From the NCBI GenBank assembly GCA_038209365.1, contig JBBQXS010000011.1, forward strand, positions 1 to 64,000: 64,000 nucleotides of DNA, in the 5' to 3' direction. Origin of the DNA: DASQHW01 sp038209365 (GTDB taxonomy: Bacteria > Actinomycetota > Acidimicrobiia > IMCC26256 > PALSA-610). Under the pieces are notes generated by a model. It made no database searches, was not told the origin of the DNA, and was given only the letters and a program-made list of their open reading frames with translations. Position 1 is the stretch's first letter, and each line of letters begins with the position of its first letter. A program made the position numbers and the translations under genes. Below are positions 38,802 to 48,062 of this stretch, piece by piece.

Positions 38802-40720
38802 CAGTGGACGTCGAATCAAGAGTTCCCGCAGGTCCGCTCGCGGACAAGTGGGACAAGCACAAGTTCGACATCAAGCTCGTGAACCCGGCGAACAAGCGCC
38901 GGTTCGACATCATCATGGTCGGCACCGGCCTGGGTGGTGCGTCCGCAGCCGCGAGCCTCGCCGAGCTCGGCTACCACGTGAAGGTCATCACCTTCCACGA
39001 CTCGCCCCGTCGGGCTCACTCGATCGCCGCCCAAGGTGGCATCAACGCCGCCAAGAACTACAAGAACGACGGCGACAGCGTCCAGCGGCTCTTCTACGAC
39101 ACGATCAAGGGTGGCGATTACCGATCGCGCGAAGGCAACGTGTACCGCCTCGCGCAGCTCTCGGTCGACATCATCGACCAGTGCGTCGCCCAGGGCGTGC
39201 CCTTCGCACGTGAGTACGGCGGGATGCTCGACAACCGGTCGTTCGGCGGCGCGCAGGTGTCGCGTACGTTCTATGCGCGCGGCCAAACGGGCCAGCAGCT
39301 GCTGCTCGGCGCGTATCAGGCGCTGATGCGGCAGGTGCACACCGGCAGCGTGACGTTGTACCCCCGCACCGAGATGCTCGACCTCGTGGTCAAAGACGGT
39401 CGCGCGGCCGGCATCGTGTGCCGCGACCTCAACACCGGCGAGGTGTTCTCGATGTCCGCGCACGCGGTGGTGCTGGCGACCGGCGGCTACGGCAACGTCT
39501 TCTATCTCTCGACGAACGCCAAGGCGTCGAACGTGACCGCGGCATGGCGCGCCGCGAAGAAAGGTGCGTACTTCGCCAACCCGTGCTTCACGCAGATCCA
39601 CCCGACGTGCATCCCCGCGAGCGACGAGTTTCAGAGCAAGCTCACGTTGATGTCGGAATCGTTGCGAAACGACGGGCGGGTCTGGGTCCCCGAGAAGATG
39701 GACGACACGAGGCCACCCGACCAGATACCCGAGGACGATCGCGACTACTTCCTCGAGCGCCAGTATCCGGCGTTCGGCAATCTGGTGCCACGCGACGTCG
39801 CATCGCGCGCGATCAAGCGCATGGTCGAGGCGGGGCGGGGCGTGGGACCACTGAAGAACGGCGTGTACCTCGACTTCAAGGAGGCGATCGCGCGGCTCGG
39901 TCGCCCCGTGATCGAGGAGCGTTACGGGAACCTCTTCGAGATGTACGAGAAGATCACGGGAGAGGATCCGTACCGGGTGCCGATGCGGATCTACCCCGCG
40001 ATCCACTACACGATGGGCGGCCTCTGGGTCGACTACAACCTGATGAGCAACGTGCCGGGACTGTTCGTGCTCGGCGAGGCGAACTTCTCCGACCACGGCG
40101 CCAACCGTCTCGGGGCGTCGGCGCTCATGCAGGGGCTTGCCGACGGCTACTTCATCCTCCCCTACACGATCGGCGACTACCTCGCCCCGATGCTCGGGAC
40201 GAAGCCGGTGCCGATCGACGACCCTGCGTTCGCGGAGGCGGAGCACGGCGTCGAGGACCAGGTGCGGAAGCTCCTGTCGATCAACGGCGAGAGGACCGTC
40301 GACGAGATCCATCGCCACCTCGGCACGGTGCTGTGGGACAACTGCGGGATGTCGCGCACCGAGCAGTCGCTCACCAAGGCACTCTCGGAGATCCCCGCGA
40401 TTCGCGAGGAGTTCTGGAAGAACGTGCGCGTGCTCGGCGAGAACGAGACGCGCAACCAGGCGCTCGAGAAAGCGGGCCGGGTCGCGGACTTCCTGGAGTT
40501 TGCCGAGTTGATGTGCCTCGACGCGCTCCACCGCAACGAATCGTGCGGCGGCCATTTCCGCGAGGAGTACCAGACCGAGGATGGCGAGGCATTACGCGAC
40601 GACGAGCACTACGCGTACGTCGCCGCGTGGGAGTTCACAGGCGTCGGCATCGAGCCCAAGCTGCACAAGGAAGTGTTGAACTTCGAGTTCGTCCACCCGT
40701 CGACACGGAGCTACAAATGA
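38798..40720 (+). CDS. sdhA: Succinate dehydrogenase flavoprotein subunit
   Basis: 640 aa. The FAD-binding motif is MVGTGLGGASAAASLAELG, the covalent-FAD His is in RRAHSIAAQGGINAAKNY, and substrate residues lie in MRIYPAIHYTMGGLWVDYN and LGEANFSDHGANRLG. It oxidises succinate to fumarate in the TCA cycle on the inner face of the membrane. ATGA overlaps link it to sdhC and sdhB, so the three are one operon. Confidence 0.96.
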   Translation: MTVDVESRVPAGPLADKWDKHKFDIKLVNPANKRRFDIIMVGTGLGGASAAASLAELGYHVKVITFHDSPRRAHSIAAQGGINAAKNYKNDGDSVQRLFYDTIKGGDYRSREGNVYRLAQLSVDIIDQCVAQGVPFAREYGGMLDNRSFGGAQVSRTFYARGQTGQQLLLGAYQALMRQVHTGSVTLYPRTEMLDLVVKDGRAAGIVCRDLNTGEVFSMSAHAVVLATGGYGNVFYLSTNAKASNVTAAWRAAKKGAYFANPCFTQIHPTCIPASDEFQSKLTLMSESLRNDGRVWVPEKMDDTRPPDQIPEDDRDYFLERQYPAFGNLVPRDVASRAIKRMVEAGRGVGPLKNGVYLDFKEAIARLGRPVIEERYGNLFEMYEKITGEDPYRVPMRIYPAIHYTMGGLWVDYNLMSNVPGLFVLGEANFSDHGANRLGASALMQGLADGYFILPYTIGDYLAPMLGTKPVPIDDPAFAEAEHGVEDQVRKLLSINGERTVDEIHRHLGTVLWDNCGMSRTEQSLTKALSEIPAIREEFWKNVRVLGENETRNQALEKAGRVADFLEFAELMCLDALHRNESCGGHFREEYQTEDGEALRDDEHYAYVAAWEFTGVGIEPKLHKEVLNFEFVHPSTRSYK

Positions 40721-41499
40721 CCACCGCGCGTATGAAGATCGCGTTGACGGTGTGGCGCCAGTCGTCGGCCCTCGCGCCCGGCGGGTTCGAAACATACGAC
40801 GTGCCGGGCGTGAGTCCCGACATGTCGTTCCTCGAGATGCTCGACCTCGTGAACGAGCGGCTCGTGCACGACGGCAAGGAGCCGATCGCGTTCGACCACG
40901 ACTGCCGCGAAGGGATCTGCGGCTCGTGCGGGTTCATGATCGACGGCCAGGCGCACGGACCGATGCGCCGAACCGCGGCATGCCAGTTGCACATGCGCAA
41001 GTACCGCGACGGCGACCACATCACCATCGAGCCGTGGCGCGCAGCCGGCTTCCCGCTGATCAAGGACCTGATCGTCGACCGCAGCCCGTTCGATCGCATC
41101 ATCGAGTCGGGCGGCTACATCGGCGTCGGTACCGGCGGCGCGCCCGACGGCAACGAGATCCCGATCCCGAAGCCGGTGGCCGACGCCGCGATGGACGCCG
41201 CCGAGTGCATCGCCTGCGGGGCGTGCGTCGCCGCGTGCCCGAACGGTGCCGCGCAGCTGTTCACCTCGGCGAAGATGCAGCACCTGAACCTGCTCCCGCA
41301 GGGTCAGGCCGAGCGGTGGGACCGCACGATCGCCATGGTCGACACCATGGAGACGTACTTCGGGTCATGCACGAACCATCGCGAGTGTGAGGCCGCGTGC
41401 CCGAAGGGCATCTCGATCGACTTCATCGCGCTGATGAACAAGGACTACCTGAAAGCGCAGCTCAAGCAGCGTCGCCTCATCGGCCAGACCTTCCCCTAG
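40717..41499 (+). CDS. sdhB: Succinate dehydrogenase iron-sulfur subunit
   Basis: 260 aa, overlapping sdhA by 4 nt. The 2Fe-2S ferredoxin-like part has CREGICGSCG, the 4Fe-4S group CIACGACVAACP, and the third cluster CTNHRECEAACPKG. It carries electrons from SdhA FAD to the haem anchor SdhC. Its stop touches the stop of the convergent glycosylase gene with no gap. Confidence 0.95.
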   Translation: MTTARMKIALTVWRQSSALAPGGFETYDVPGVSPDMSFLEMLDLVNERLVHDGKEPIAFDHDCREGICGSCGFMIDGQAHGPMRRTAACQLHMRKYRDGDHITIEPWRAAGFPLIKDLIVDRSPFDRIIESGGYIGVGTGGAPDGNEIPIPKPVADAAMDAAECIACGACVAACPNGAAQLFTSAKMQHLNLLPQGQAERWDRTIAMVDTMETYFGSCTNHRECEAACPKGISIDFIALMNKDYLKAQLKQRRLIGQTFP

Positions 41500-42087
41500 T
41501 CACAGGCGCTGGGCGACGAGCTTCAGGTCACGGACGAGGCCGGCGTACTCCTCGTCGCGGCGCTCCTGGGCGCGCAACACGGCCGACGGGTGGATCGTCG
41601 CGAGCACGCGCACACCGGACGGCAGGTCGAACCATTTGCCGCGCTCCTTCGTCACGCGGAACTGCGGACCGAGGACGGCTTGGGCGGCGGTCGCGCCGAG
41701 CAGGCCGAGCGCTGCCGGCCGCACGACCTCGAGCTCGCGCTCCCACCATTGCTTGCACGCCGCGATCTCGGCGCGGTTCGGCTTCTTGTGCAGCCGGACC
41801 TTGCCGCCACGCGCGGGCACCCACTTGAAGTGCTTCACCGCGTTCGTCAGATAGACGCGCGAGCGCTCGATGCCCGCATCGGCGAGCGCGTCGTCGAGGA
41901 CGCGGCCCGCCGGCCCCACGAACGGGTGCCCTGCCTGGTCCTCCTTGTCGCCCGGGACTTCGCCCATCAAGATCAGCGGCGCCGGAACGGGGCCTTCACC
42001 GAACACGACCTGTGTCGCGTTGCGCCACAGGTCACACGCCTGGCACTGCGCGGCTTGGGCGCGCAGCTCGTCGAGTGTCGTCGTCAC
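41500..42087 (-). CDS. UdgX-like uracil-DNA glycosylase
   Basis: 195 aa. N-terminal Fe-S cysteines (CQACDLWRNATQ) are followed by motif A in the UdgX form (GEVPGDKEDQAGHPFVGPAG), AVKHFKWVPARGGKVRLHKK, and IHPSAVLRAQ. UdgX forms a covalent bond to uracil DNA through the His of KRRIH; here that segment reads KVRLH, with the His kept. The plain family-4 UDG is an alternative. The ATG overlaps the gene before it by 4 nt, giving the operon cystathionine beta-synthase / gamma-synthase / glycosylase. Confidence 0.83.
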   Translation of the reverse strand: MTTTLDELRAQAAQCQACDLWRNATQVVFGEGPVPAPLILMGEVPGDKEDQAGHPFVGPAGRVLDDALADAGIERSRVYLTNAVKHFKWVPARGGKVRLHKKPNRAEIAACKQWWERELEVVRPAALGLLGATAAQAVLGPQFRVTKERGKWFDLPSGVRVLATIHPSAVLRAQERRDEEYAGLVRDLKLVAQRL

Positions 42088-43232
42088 ACGCTCGCGCTAC
42101 CCGGCCGTGCGGCATCCAACGCTTGGCGCAGGTCCGTGATCAGGTCGTCGGTGGTCTCGATGCCGACCGACAGCCGCACCAGACGCGGGTCGACCTCGAG
42201 GGGCGAGCCGGCGGCCGACGCGTGGGTCATCCGGGCGGGATGCTCGATGAGCGACTCGACGGCACCCAGCGATTCCGCCAGCGTGAACAGGCGCGCGCGG
42301 GCAACGACGTCGAGTGCCATGTCCTCGTCGAGCGCGAGGAAGCTCACCATGCCCCCGAAGTCGCGCATCTGGCGGGCGGCGACGTCAGACGTATCGGGAT
42401 ACAGCACTTCGGAGACGGCGTCGTGCTCGCGCAACAGCTGCACGATCGCGCGGGCATTCTCACAGTGCGCCCGCATCCGAACCGCGAGCGTCTTCACGCC
42501 CCGCAGCACGAGGTAGCAATCGAAGGGTGACGGCACCGCGCCCATCGCGTTCTGGAGGAAGCGCAGCTCGTCAGCCCATTCCGCGTCGTGCAGGGCGATG
42601 AAGCCGCCGACGACGTCGGAATGGCCGCCGAGATACTTCGTCGAGGACTGCAACGAGGCATCCGCGCCGAGCGCGAGCGGCTGCTGCAGGTACGGCGTGG
42701 CGAACGTGTTGTCGACGACAACGCGCGCCTCGCTCGTGTGCGCGACCTGCGCCACTGCCTCGATGTCGACGATGTGCAGCATCGGGTTGGTCGGCGTCTC
42801 GATCCACACGAGACGCGTCTCGTCCCGCCATTCCGCCCGGAGCGCATCGAGGTCGCGCAGGTCGCACGCGCTCCACGCGAGGCCGAAGCGCTCGTGCACG
42901 TGCGCCGCGAGCCGGTACGTGCCGCCGTACGCGTCGTTCGGAAGGATCACATGATCACCGGGATCCAACGTGCGCAGGAGCGCGTCCTCCGCCGCGAGCC
43001 CACTCGCGAACGCCAGGCCGTTGCCCGCGCCGTCGAGCGAGGCCAGGCACGTCTCGAGGGCGCTGCGCGTCGGGTTTCCGCTGCGCGCGTACTCGTAGCC
43101 CTTGTGCCTTCCGACCGCATCCTGCGCGAACGTCGTCGCGAGGGTGATCGGCGGCACGATCGCGCCGGTGTGCGGATCGGGATCCTGGCCGGCATGGATC
43201 GCGCGGGTCTCGAACCCGTCCGACGCAGTCAT
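42084..43232 (-). CDS. metB: Cystathionine gamma-synthase/lyase
   Basis: 382 aa, Cys/Met-metabolism PLP family. GFETRAIHAGQDPDPHTGAI at the start, the phosphate-binding FASGLAAEDALL, and the PLP lysine in SSTKYLGGHSDVVGG are clear. It either makes cystathionine from an activated homoserine or splits it (gamma-lyase); the sequence alone does not decide. Next to a cystathionine beta-synthase, the reverse transsulfuration route to cysteine is attractive. Starts and stops overlap by 4 nt with both neighbours. Confidence 0.9.
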   Translation of the reverse strand: MTASDGFETRAIHAGQDPDPHTGAIVPPITLATTFAQDAVGRHKGYEYARSGNPTRSALETCLASLDGAGNGLAFASGLAAEDALLRTLDPGDHVILPNDAYGGTYRLAAHVHERFGLAWSACDLRDLDALRAEWRDETRLVWIETPTNPMLHIVDIEAVAQVAHTSEARVVVDNTFATPYLQQPLALGADASLQSSTKYLGGHSDVVGGFIALHDAEWADELRFLQNAMGAVPSPFDCYLVLRGVKTLAVRMRAHCENARAIVQLLREHDAVSEVLYPDTSDVAARQMRDFGGMVSFLALDEDMALDVVARARLFTLAESLGAVESLIEHPARMTHASAAGSPLEVDPRLVRLSVGIETTDDLITDLRQALDAARPGSASV

Positions 43233-44614
43233 GTGTGCTGTTCGGCGCGAGCGGCGAGGAAGCCGAGCACGTCGGACCGCGTGAGCACGCCGATCGGGTG
43301 CCCGCCCTCGAGCACGAGCACCGACGGTTGCGTCTCGAGACAGCCGACGACCCGCCCGACCGGCTCGCCGATCCCGATCATCGGCATCGGCGCGCTCATG
43401 ATGTCGCCGACGGGGCGCTCGAGCACGTCGCGGTCGCGGAACGCCAGGTCCATCAGCTCGAGCTCGCGCAGCGTCCCGGTCACTTCCTTCGCTGCGAGCG
43501 GCAGCTCTTTGGTCACGCTGACGACGAGCTGTGACACGCCGGTGTCGTGCATCAGCTTGATGGCGTCGCGCGCCGGCTCCTCGGGCGTGATGAGGACGAG
43601 GTCGGGCATCGCGTGGCCCTTCGTCGCGAGGACGTCACCGGCGATCGGGGGTTCGGCACGCAGGAAGCCCATGTCGAACATCCATTGATCGTCGAAGATC
43701 TTGGACAGGTAGTTGCGGCCGGAATCGGGGAGCAGCACGACGACAACCGCGTCTGGTTCTGCTGCTCGCGCCACGACGAGCGCAGCGTGCACCGCCGTTC
43801 CGCCCGACCCGCCGATCATCAGACCTTCCTCGCGCGTGACGCGCCGTGCCATCGCAAACGCCTCGGCATCGCTGACCTCGATGACGCGATCCACGATCGA
43901 AGGGTCGTAAGTGGTCGGCCAGAAGTCCTCGCCGATGCCCTCGGTGAGATACGGGCGCCCCGTGCCACCGGAGTACACCGAGCCCGAGGGATCGGCACCG
44001 ACGATCTGCACGTCGGCGTTCTGCGCCTTGAGGAAGCGCCCGACCCCGGTGATCGTGCCGCCGGTACCCAGCCCCGCGACGAAATGCGTGATGCGGCCGT
44101 CGGTCTGTCGCCAGATCTCGGGCCCGGTCGTGGCGAAATGCGCGGCCGGATTGGCCGGGTTCGAATACTGGTCGGGCCGGAACGCGCCGGGCGTCTCCCG
44201 GACCAGCCGCTCGGCCGTCGAGTAGTACGAGCGCGGATCCTCGGGTGGCACCGCGGTCGGGCAGACGACGACCTCGGCGCCGTACCCGCGCAGGAGCGCG
44301 ACCTTCTCGTCGCTCATCTTGTCGCTCATCACGAAGATGCAGCGATAGCCGCGCTGCGCGGCCACGATCGCGAGACCGGCGCCCGTGTTGCCCGATGTCG
44401 GCTCGACGATCGTGCCGCCCGGTTGCAACAGTCCGTCGCGCTCGGCCGCATCGATCATCGCGATCGCGGCGCGGTCCTTCACGCTCCCGCCCGGGTTCAC
44501 GGTCTCGACCTTGGCGAGCAGCAGCCCGGTCACGGCGTCGGCCTCGGAGATGCGCGTCAGGCGCACGAGCGGCGTGTTGCCGACGAGGTCGAGGATCGAC
44601 GCGGCGTATTCCAC
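43229..44614 (-). CDS. cbs: Cystathionine beta-synthase
   Basis: 461 aa. The PLP enzyme core has LVGNTPLVRL, the PLP lysine in NPGGSVKDRAA, EPTSGNTGAGLAIV and GLGTGGTITGVGRFL. The C-terminal ~120 residues form a pair of CBS domains (VGDIMSAPMPMIGIG, LTRSDVLGFLAA), the usual regulatory tail. It condenses serine and homocysteine. The GTG at 44614 has no purine ribosome site; instead CCTCCTT precedes it. It follows xylB by 11 nt, so it may be expressed from that transcript or from a promoter inside xylB. Confidence 0.93.
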   Translation of the reverse strand: MEYAASILDLVGNTPLVRLTRISEADAVTGLLLAKVETVNPGGSVKDRAAIAMIDAAERDGLLQPGGTIVEPTSGNTGAGLAIVAAQRGYRCIFVMSDKMSDEKVALLRGYGAEVVVCPTAVPPEDPRSYYSTAERLVRETPGAFRPDQYSNPANPAAHFATTGPEIWRQTDGRITHFVAGLGTGGTITGVGRFLKAQNADVQIVGADPSGSVYSGGTGRPYLTEGIGEDFWPTTYDPSIVDRVIEVSDAEAFAMARRVTREEGLMIGGSGGTAVHAALVVARAAEPDAVVVVLLPDSGRNYLSKIFDDQWMFDMGFLRAEPPIAGDVLATKGHAMPDLVLITPEEPARDAIKLMHDTGVSQLVVSVTKELPLAAKEVTGTLRELELMDLAFRDRDVLERPVGDIMSAPMPMIGIGEPVGRVVGCLETQPSVLVLEGGHPIGVLTRSDVLGFLAARAEQHT

Positions 44615-44625
44615 AAGGAGGAACG

Positions 44626-45996
44626 CTAGTGGGCCGCGTTGCGGTATCGATCACGGATCGCGTCGCGGTGGACGGCAGTGGGTTCGACAACTTCGGCGTG
44701 GCCCAGCTTCCACTCGGGCCAGGCACCGCGCAGTGCGGCGGCAGCCTGCACACATGCGCCCGTCGCGACGTGCTCGCCCGGCGCCGGCACCGTCACGGAG
44801 CGGCCGGCGAGATCGGCGAGCACGCGCCGGAATGCGGGCGAACGGGCGCCGCCGCCGAGCAACAGGAGCCGGCCCGTCACGTCGACGTCCGCAGCAGCGA
44901 GTGCGTCGAGTGCCTCGAGGAGTCCGCACACGACTCCTTCGTAAGTCGCCCGAGCAAGTTGCTCGCGGGTCACGTCCGATCGGAGACCGGCGATCGTCCC
45001 CGTCGCATCCGGTCGGTCCGGCGTGCGTTCGCCGTCGAAGTAGGGCACAACGGTGACACCGCCCGCACCCGCACTCGCCTCCAACGCCAGGGCGTCGCAT
45101 CGCATCGCATCGACGCCGAGAAGCCCGGCGACGGCCTCGATCACCTTGGTCGCGTTCAGCGTGCACACGAGCGGCAGGTACTGGCCGGTCGCGTCGGCGA
45201 AGCCGGCGACCGCGCCCGACGCGTCGAACGTCGGCGTGTCGCTGACCGCGAACACCGTGCCCGACGTCCCGATGGAGATCGCGACGTCGCCCGGCTCGAG
45301 GCCGATGCCGAGCGCCGCCGCCATGTTGTCGCCGGTGCCCGGGCCGACGACCGCGTCGCCACAGCGACCGACGACTTCGGTCGGCGATGCGACGCGCGGC
45401 AGGCGCGAGACCCAGTCCGCGTCGCGCTCGACGAACCCGAGCAGGTCGGTGCGGTAGATGTTCTCGGCTGGCGAGAAGTAGCCCGTTCCCGACGCGTCGC
45501 CCCGATCGGTCACGAGCTCGCCGCCGAGCTTCCACGTGAGCCAGTCGTGCGGGAGGCACACGCGTGCAAGCCGCGCCCATGCCTCGGGTTCGACGCGGTG
45601 CAACCACGACAGCTTCGTGATCGTGAACGCCGCGAGCGGCACCGATCCGCACGCGCGCGCCCAGCCCTCGTCGTCGAGCCGTCCCCGCAGCCACTGCGCG
45701 TCGGGCGCCGACTCGGTGTCGTTCCAGAGCTTGGCCGGCCGGATGACTTCGTCGTGGGCGTCGAGCGCGACCAGGCCGTGTTGCTGACCGGCAACCGAGA
45801 TGGCATCGACCGGGGGCAACCCTGCGCGGGCGGTCTCCAAGGCCTCCCACCACGCGTCGGGATGCTGTTCGCTGCGCGGCGGCGTGGTGGAGGGATGCGG
45901 CGCGCGCCCTTCACCGACGAGCGCGCCGCTGTCGGCGTCGCGGACCTCCACCTTCGTCGACTGCGTCGACGAGTCGACACCAAGCACAAGCGGCAA
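44626..45996 (-). CDS. xylB: Xylulokinase (FGGY family)
   Basis: 456 aa from TTG at 45996, with AGGGAG 9 nt upstream. FGGY motifs: LGVDSSTQSTKVEV at the start, SVAGQQHGLVALD, VVGPGTGDNMAAALG, and LLLLGGGARSPAFRRVLADL near the end. It phosphorylates xylulose made by the xylose isomerase encoded 0.9 kb away. The SMP-30 lactonase gene diverges from it. Its stop lies 11 nt before cbs, an unexpected link between xylose and sulfur genes. Confidence 0.9.
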   Translation of the reverse strand: MPLVLGVDSSTQSTKVEVRDADSGALVGEGRAPHPSTTPPRSEQHPDAWWEALETARAGLPPVDAISVAGQQHGLVALDAHDEVIRPAKLWNDTESAPDAQWLRGRLDDEGWARACGSVPLAAFTITKLSWLHRVEPEAWARLARVCLPHDWLTWKLGGELVTDRGDASGTGYFSPAENIYRTDLLGFVERDADWVSRLPRVASPTEVVGRCGDAVVGPGTGDNMAAALGIGLEPGDVAISIGTSGTVFAVSDTPTFDASGAVAGFADATGQYLPLVCTLNATKVIEAVAGLLGVDAMRCDALALEASAGAGGVTVVPYFDGERTPDRPDATGTIAGLRSDVTREQLARATYEGVVCGLLEALDALAAADVDVTGRLLLLGGGARSPAFRRVLADLAGRSVTVPAPGEHVATGACVQAAAALRGAWPEWKLGHAEVVEPTAVHRDAIRDRYRNAAH

Positions 45997-46027
45997 TTTC
46001 TATGGCTCCCTTCAGTGGGGTCCGACG

Positions 46028-46033
46028 TAGCAT
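46028..46033 (+). promoter_or_regulatory. Probable -10 box (TAGCAT) of the SMP-30 gene
   Basis: TAGCAT ends 9 nt before the ATG at 46043, within the 46-nt gap to xylB. Confidence 0.4.
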
Positions 46034-46042
46034 CCGAACCCT

Positions 46043-46852
46043 ATGGACTGGGAGGTGTGCGCGCACGGGTACGGGCTCGCGGAAGCGCCGACGATCGACG
46101 TCGACGGCACGTTGTTGTTCTCGGACGTGCTGGTCGGTGGCGTCTACCGCCTCGCGCCCGACGGCTGGGTCGCCACCGTCGTGCCGAAGCGCAGGGGTGT
46201 CGGGGGAATCGCGGTACACGCCGACGGCGGCATCGTATGCACCGGTCGTGACGTCATCCACGTGCGCGACGACAAGACGCGCACCGTCCTGCACGTCGAC
46301 GGCGTGGCGGGATGGAACGACCTCACCACCGACAAGGCCGGCCGCGTCTACGCCGGTGCGCTCCGATTCGCCGTGTTCGATCCCGACTCCGACGAGGTAC
46401 CGGGCGAGCTCTGGTGTGTCGATCCCGATGTCGGACCGCAACCGCTCGTCGAGAATGTCGTGCATGCGAACGGCGTCGCGCTCTCGCCCGACGAGCGCAC
46501 GATCTACCTGAGTGACACCCGCGCCCGGCGCGTCATCGTGTTCGACGTGGGCCACGCCACTCGTCGCGATATCGACGTGTCGCAATACGGCCATCCCGAC
46601 GGCATGGCGGTGGACGAGCTGGGCGGGATCTGGCTCGCGCTCGTGAGCGGCGGAATCTGCCGCTTCACGCCCGAAGGCATCCTCGATCGTCGGCTCGAAC
46701 CGCCGTCGGCGATGACCACCAGCCTGTGCTTCGACGGCCCGTATCTCTATGTGACGACCGGTGACCACACCGATCAGCCCGAGCTGCGGGGTTGTGTGCT
46801 GCGGACACGGCTCGACGTGCCCGGGGTGACGCCGCCGGTCGCGCGCGTGTGA
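46043..46852 (+). CDS. SMP-30/gluconolactonase-family sugar lactonase
   Basis: 269 aa, six-bladed propeller pattern with LAEAPTIDVDGTLLFSDVLV, GVAGWNDLTTDKAGRVYAG, HANGVALSPDERTIYLSDT and HPDGMAVDELGGIWLAL, which hold the metal-binding Glu, Asn and Asp residues. Enzymes of this family open sugar lactones. Between xylB and xylA it may act on xylonolactone, which would suggest an oxidative branch; that is inference. There is no signal peptide. Confidence 0.87.
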   Translation: MDWEVCAHGYGLAEAPTIDVDGTLLFSDVLVGGVYRLAPDGWVATVVPKRRGVGGIAVHADGGIVCTGRDVIHVRDDKTRTVLHVDGVAGWNDLTTDKAGRVYAGALRFAVFDPDSDEVPGELWCVDPDVGPQPLVENVVHANGVALSPDERTIYLSDTRARRVIVFDVGHATRRDIDVSQYGHPDGMAVDELGGIWLALVSGGICRFTPEGILDRRLEPPSAMTTSLCFDGPYLYVTTGDHTDQPELRGCVLRTRLDVPGVTPPVARV

Positions 46853-46858
46853 GCGTGC

Positions 46859-48025
46859 CTAACGCGCGCCGAGGAGGAGCTCGGTGACCAGCTGGTCGAG
46901 GCGTTCGTGGCCGTAGCCGCGCGCCGCCAGGGCCCCGACGTCGTGTGGGCCGCGCCGGAGTGCGCCGATCGCGTCGGCCGTCGGCGACCCGTCGATCGCG
47001 GGGGTGTGGATCGCTTCGACCATCGCGTCGGCCAGCGCGGCCTGGATCTCGGTGTCCTCGTGGAAACGGCGTGCCTTTTCGCGCAGGATCAGATACGTGC
47101 GCATGCACCCGCGCGCGAAGTCCCAGACGCCCTCCGCGGATTCGGTGCGGTACGCGTGTGCGTCGAAGTGGCGCATGCCGGTCCACTGTGCGTCCTCGAG
47201 CAGCTTGACGACGTAGAACGCGTCGCGGATGCCTTCGGAGCCGAACCGGAAGTCCTGGTCGTACTTGCCGATCACCTGCGCGTTCAGGTCGATGTGGAAC
47301 AGCTTTTCCTGCCACAGCGTCTGCGCGATCCCGTGGTGGAACGACAAGCCCGACATCGTCTCGTGTGCGAACTCGGGGTTCAGCCCCACCATCTCGGGCC
47401 ATTTCAGCTGCGACACGAAAGCCAGCGCGTGTCCGACCGTGGGCAACAAGATGTTGCCGCGCGGCTCGTTCGGTTTCGGCTCGAGCGCGAACCGCATCTC
47501 GTATGCGCGGTCGCGTACGTACGCACAGCAGATGTCGACCGCTTCCTTGTAGCGGTCGAGCGCGCCGCGTACGTCCTTGGCCGCATCCGATTCGGTGCCC
47601 TCGCGACCACCCCACATGACGTAGACGTTGGCGCCGAGCTCGGCACCGAGATCGATCGCGTCGAGCGTCTTGGCGATTGCGTAGCGTCGCACGGCAGGGT
47701 CGTTGGCGGTGAATGCGCCTTCCTTGAACACAGGGTTCGAGAAGAGGTTGGTGGTTGCCATCGGTACCTTCATGCCGGTGGCGTCGAGCGCGCGACGGAA
47801 CTGCTTCAGGATCTCCTCGCGCGCCGCGGCCGTCGAGCCGGGCGGCACGAGGTCGTCGTCGTGGAAGCTGACGCCGTAGGCGCCGAGATCGGACAGGCGA
47901 TGCACCGCCTCGACCGGGTCGAGGGCGGGCCGGGTCTCGTGGCCGAACGGGTCCCGACCCCGGTTGCCGACCGTCCAGAGGCCGAAGGTGAATTGATCGC
48001 CTGGTTCCGCAACGTAGGACGTCAT
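46859..48025 (-). CDS. xylA: Xylose isomerase
   Basis: 388 aa from the ATG at 48025 (48034 is an alternative). The actinobacterial short-form pattern is complete: SFHDDDLVPPG with the catalytic His, MWGGREGTESD, LEPKPNEPRGNILLPTVGHA, GLNPEFAHETMSGLSFHHGIAQ, KLFHIDLN and the C-terminal LDQLVTELLLGAR. It interconverts xylose and xylulose in the cytoplasm. It is convergent with the lactonase gene (6 nt between stops), with xylB beyond it. Confidence 0.94.
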   Translation of the reverse strand: MTSYVAEPGDQFTFGLWTVGNRGRDPFGHETRPALDPVEAVHRLSDLGAYGVSFHDDDLVPPGSTAAAREEILKQFRRALDATGMKVPMATTNLFSNPVFKEGAFTANDPAVRRYAIAKTLDAIDLGAELGANVYVMWGGREGTESDAAKDVRGALDRYKEAVDICCAYVRDRAYEMRFALEPKPNEPRGNILLPTVGHALAFVSQLKWPEMVGLNPEFAHETMSGLSFHHGIAQTLWQEKLFHIDLNAQVIGKYDQDFRFGSEGIRDAFYVVKLLEDAQWTGMRHFDAHAYRTESAEGVWDFARGCMRTYLILREKARRFHEDTEIQAALADAMVEAIHTPAIDGSPTADAIGALRRGPHDVGALAARGYGHERLDQLVTELLLGAR

Positions 48026-48062
48026 GCCTGTCATGTTCCCCGACGGCGGGAGACGCGGCAAT

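Noticed and set aside
44629..46251. Antisense frame through xylB beginning just after a perfect AAGGAGG
   Set aside because: The peptide is compositionally biased and has no recognisable domain; xylB on the other strand is certain. The SD match is kept only as a low-interest observation.
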